From contig CAIYXD010000288.1 in NCBI GenBank assembly GCA_903930085.1, forward strand, positions 1 to 7,095: DNA of 7,095 bases, given 5' to 3'. The notes beneath the pieces are model-generated. The model saw only the letters and a list, made by a program, of their open reading frames with translations. It searched no databases and had not been told where the DNA came from. This document shows positions 6,781 to 7,095 of the stretch, piece after piece; the first letter of the stretch is position 1; every line of letters starts with the position of its first letter. This DNA is from an uncultured Flavobacteriia bacterium. Its GTDB lineage: Bacteria; Bacteroidota; Bacteroidia; Flavobacteriales_D; Crocinitomicaceae. Both the position numbers and the translations under genes were made by a program.

Positions 6781-6793
6781 TAATTTTACAGGA
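6781..6793 (+). promoter_or_regulatory. Candidate -7 element and ribosome binding site of feoA
   Basis: TAATTTTA at 6781-6788 fits TAnnTTTG in seven of eight positions and ends 16 nt before the ATG. No TTG is visible at the -33 distance. AGGA at 6790-6793 lies 11 bases before the start codon, slightly far for a Shine-Dalgarno. If the box is a true -7 element, transcription would begin near this AGGA, so the two signals may not both be used. Confidence 0.35.
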
Positions 6794-6804
6794 ATAAATT
6801 AACT

Positions 6805-7032
6805 ATGAGCAAGTTGCTTTCAACTATTATTTCTGGAAAACATGTCAAGGTTTCTCACATTCAGGAATCAACATTAAAACCAAAGCTATTGGAAATGGGC
6901 TTGGTCGTTGGAAAGGAAGTATGCATACTTTTTAAAGCGCCTTTTGGCGATCCAATTGCGATTGACGTGCAAGGCTATGTTTTATCTTTGCGCTTAGATG
7001 AAGCAAAACTGATTGAAGTAGAGGAAATATAA
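6805..7032 (+). CDS. feoA: FeoA-family ferrous iron transport accessory protein
   Basis: FeoA is a small cytoplasmic SH3-like protein that works with the membrane GTPase FeoB in Fe(II) uptake. The 75 residues match the usual length and show the family pattern. There is a central LLEMGLVVGKEV (28-39), where the Leu-x-x-x-Gly-Leu and following Gly form the conserved turn. FGDPIAIDVQGY (47-58) is then followed by LSLRLDEAKLIEV, the strand and helix that close the fold. The domain stands alone and is not fused to FeoB. No feoB start is seen in the 63 bases that follow, although in many genomes feoB follows at once or is fused. FeoA-like domains also occur at the C-terminus of DtxR-type regulators, but there is no DNA-binding domain here. 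Upstream lie a 91-bp gap and a possible promoter of its own. Confidence 0.9.
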   Translation: MSKLLSTIISGKHVKVSHIQESTLKPKLLEMGLVVGKEVCILFKAPFGDPIAIDVQGYVLSLRLDEAKLIEVEEI

Positions 7033-7049
7033 AGAAAACTTTTACCTGC

Positions 7050-7092
7050 GTTTGTGTTGGTTTCAAACTAAGTTTGCTGCTCGATTTCAAAC
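7050..7092. promoter_or_regulatory. Promoter-like box within tandem GTTTG/CAAAC dyads upstream of the next gene
   Basis: Two inverted-repeat units follow each other: GTTTG (7050-7054) with CAAAC (7064-7068), and GTTTG (7072-7076) with CAAAC (7088-7092). Both right arms sit in the longer shared word TTTCAAAC. The perfect -7 consensus TAAGTTTG (7069-7076) overlaps the left arm of the second unit. TTTG at 7051-7054 is only 14 bases upstream of the -7 box, which is short for a -33 element. This looks like a regulated promoter for a rightward gene beyond the window. The regulator and the target are not visible. Confidence 0.4.
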
Positions 7093-7095
7093 ATA

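Noticed and set aside
1..7095. Mobile element, CRISPR array, tRNA or defence system
   Set aside because: There are no transposase or integrase motifs, no spaced direct repeats, no cloverleaf-like sequence and no defence domains. The genes are typical chromosomal ones with similar composition.

Overview
The window looks like a piece of a Bacteroidota chromosome, most likely Flavobacteriales and possibly close to the Fluviicola/Crocinitomicaceae group. The reasons are the AT-rich composition, A-rich ribosome binding regions without a strong Shine-Dalgarno, promoter-like words resembling the Bacteroidota -7 element TAnnTTTG, and lineage-typical protein motifs (GGGSWATA and GPCH in GpsA, KFGGASVKDA in aspartate kinase). 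The lineage is inferred from these traits and was not checked by a search.

Layout from left to right. Positions 1-129 hold the 3' end of an unrecognised gene. One base after its stop begins a very large NtrY-like sensor histidine kinase (131-3784), probably translationally coupled to it. The kinase has twelve predicted membrane segments and three separate extracytoplasmic regions, and no response regulator lies next to it in this window. A small three-helix membrane protein of unknown function (3801-4103, minus strand) converges on it across 16 bp that contain a small inverted repeat. A 245-bp divergent intergenic region follows, with a perfect 14-bp palindrome and a promoter for gpsA.

The right half is housekeeping metabolism: gpsA (4349-5347, glycerol 3-phosphate for phospholipid synthesis), a monofunctional aspartate kinase (5442-6713, first step of the aspartate amino-acid family) and feoA (6805-7032, small accessory protein of ferrous iron uptake). 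All three point right. Gaps of about 90 bp separate them, and each is preceded by a TAnTTTTA box ending 14-16 nt before the ATG. They therefore look like three independently started genes with very short leaders, not a tight operon.

The last 63 bases are noncoding. They carry a perfect TAAGTTTG box embedded in two tandem GTTTG...CAAAC dyads, which suggests a regulated promoter for a gene just beyond the window, possibly feoB.

No tRNA, rRNA, CRISPR array, insertion sequence or phage gene was seen, and most of the window is ordinary core genome. I did not find a clear new multi-gene system. The points most worth a second look are the kinase architecture, the operator-like palindromes and the short-leader promoter pattern.
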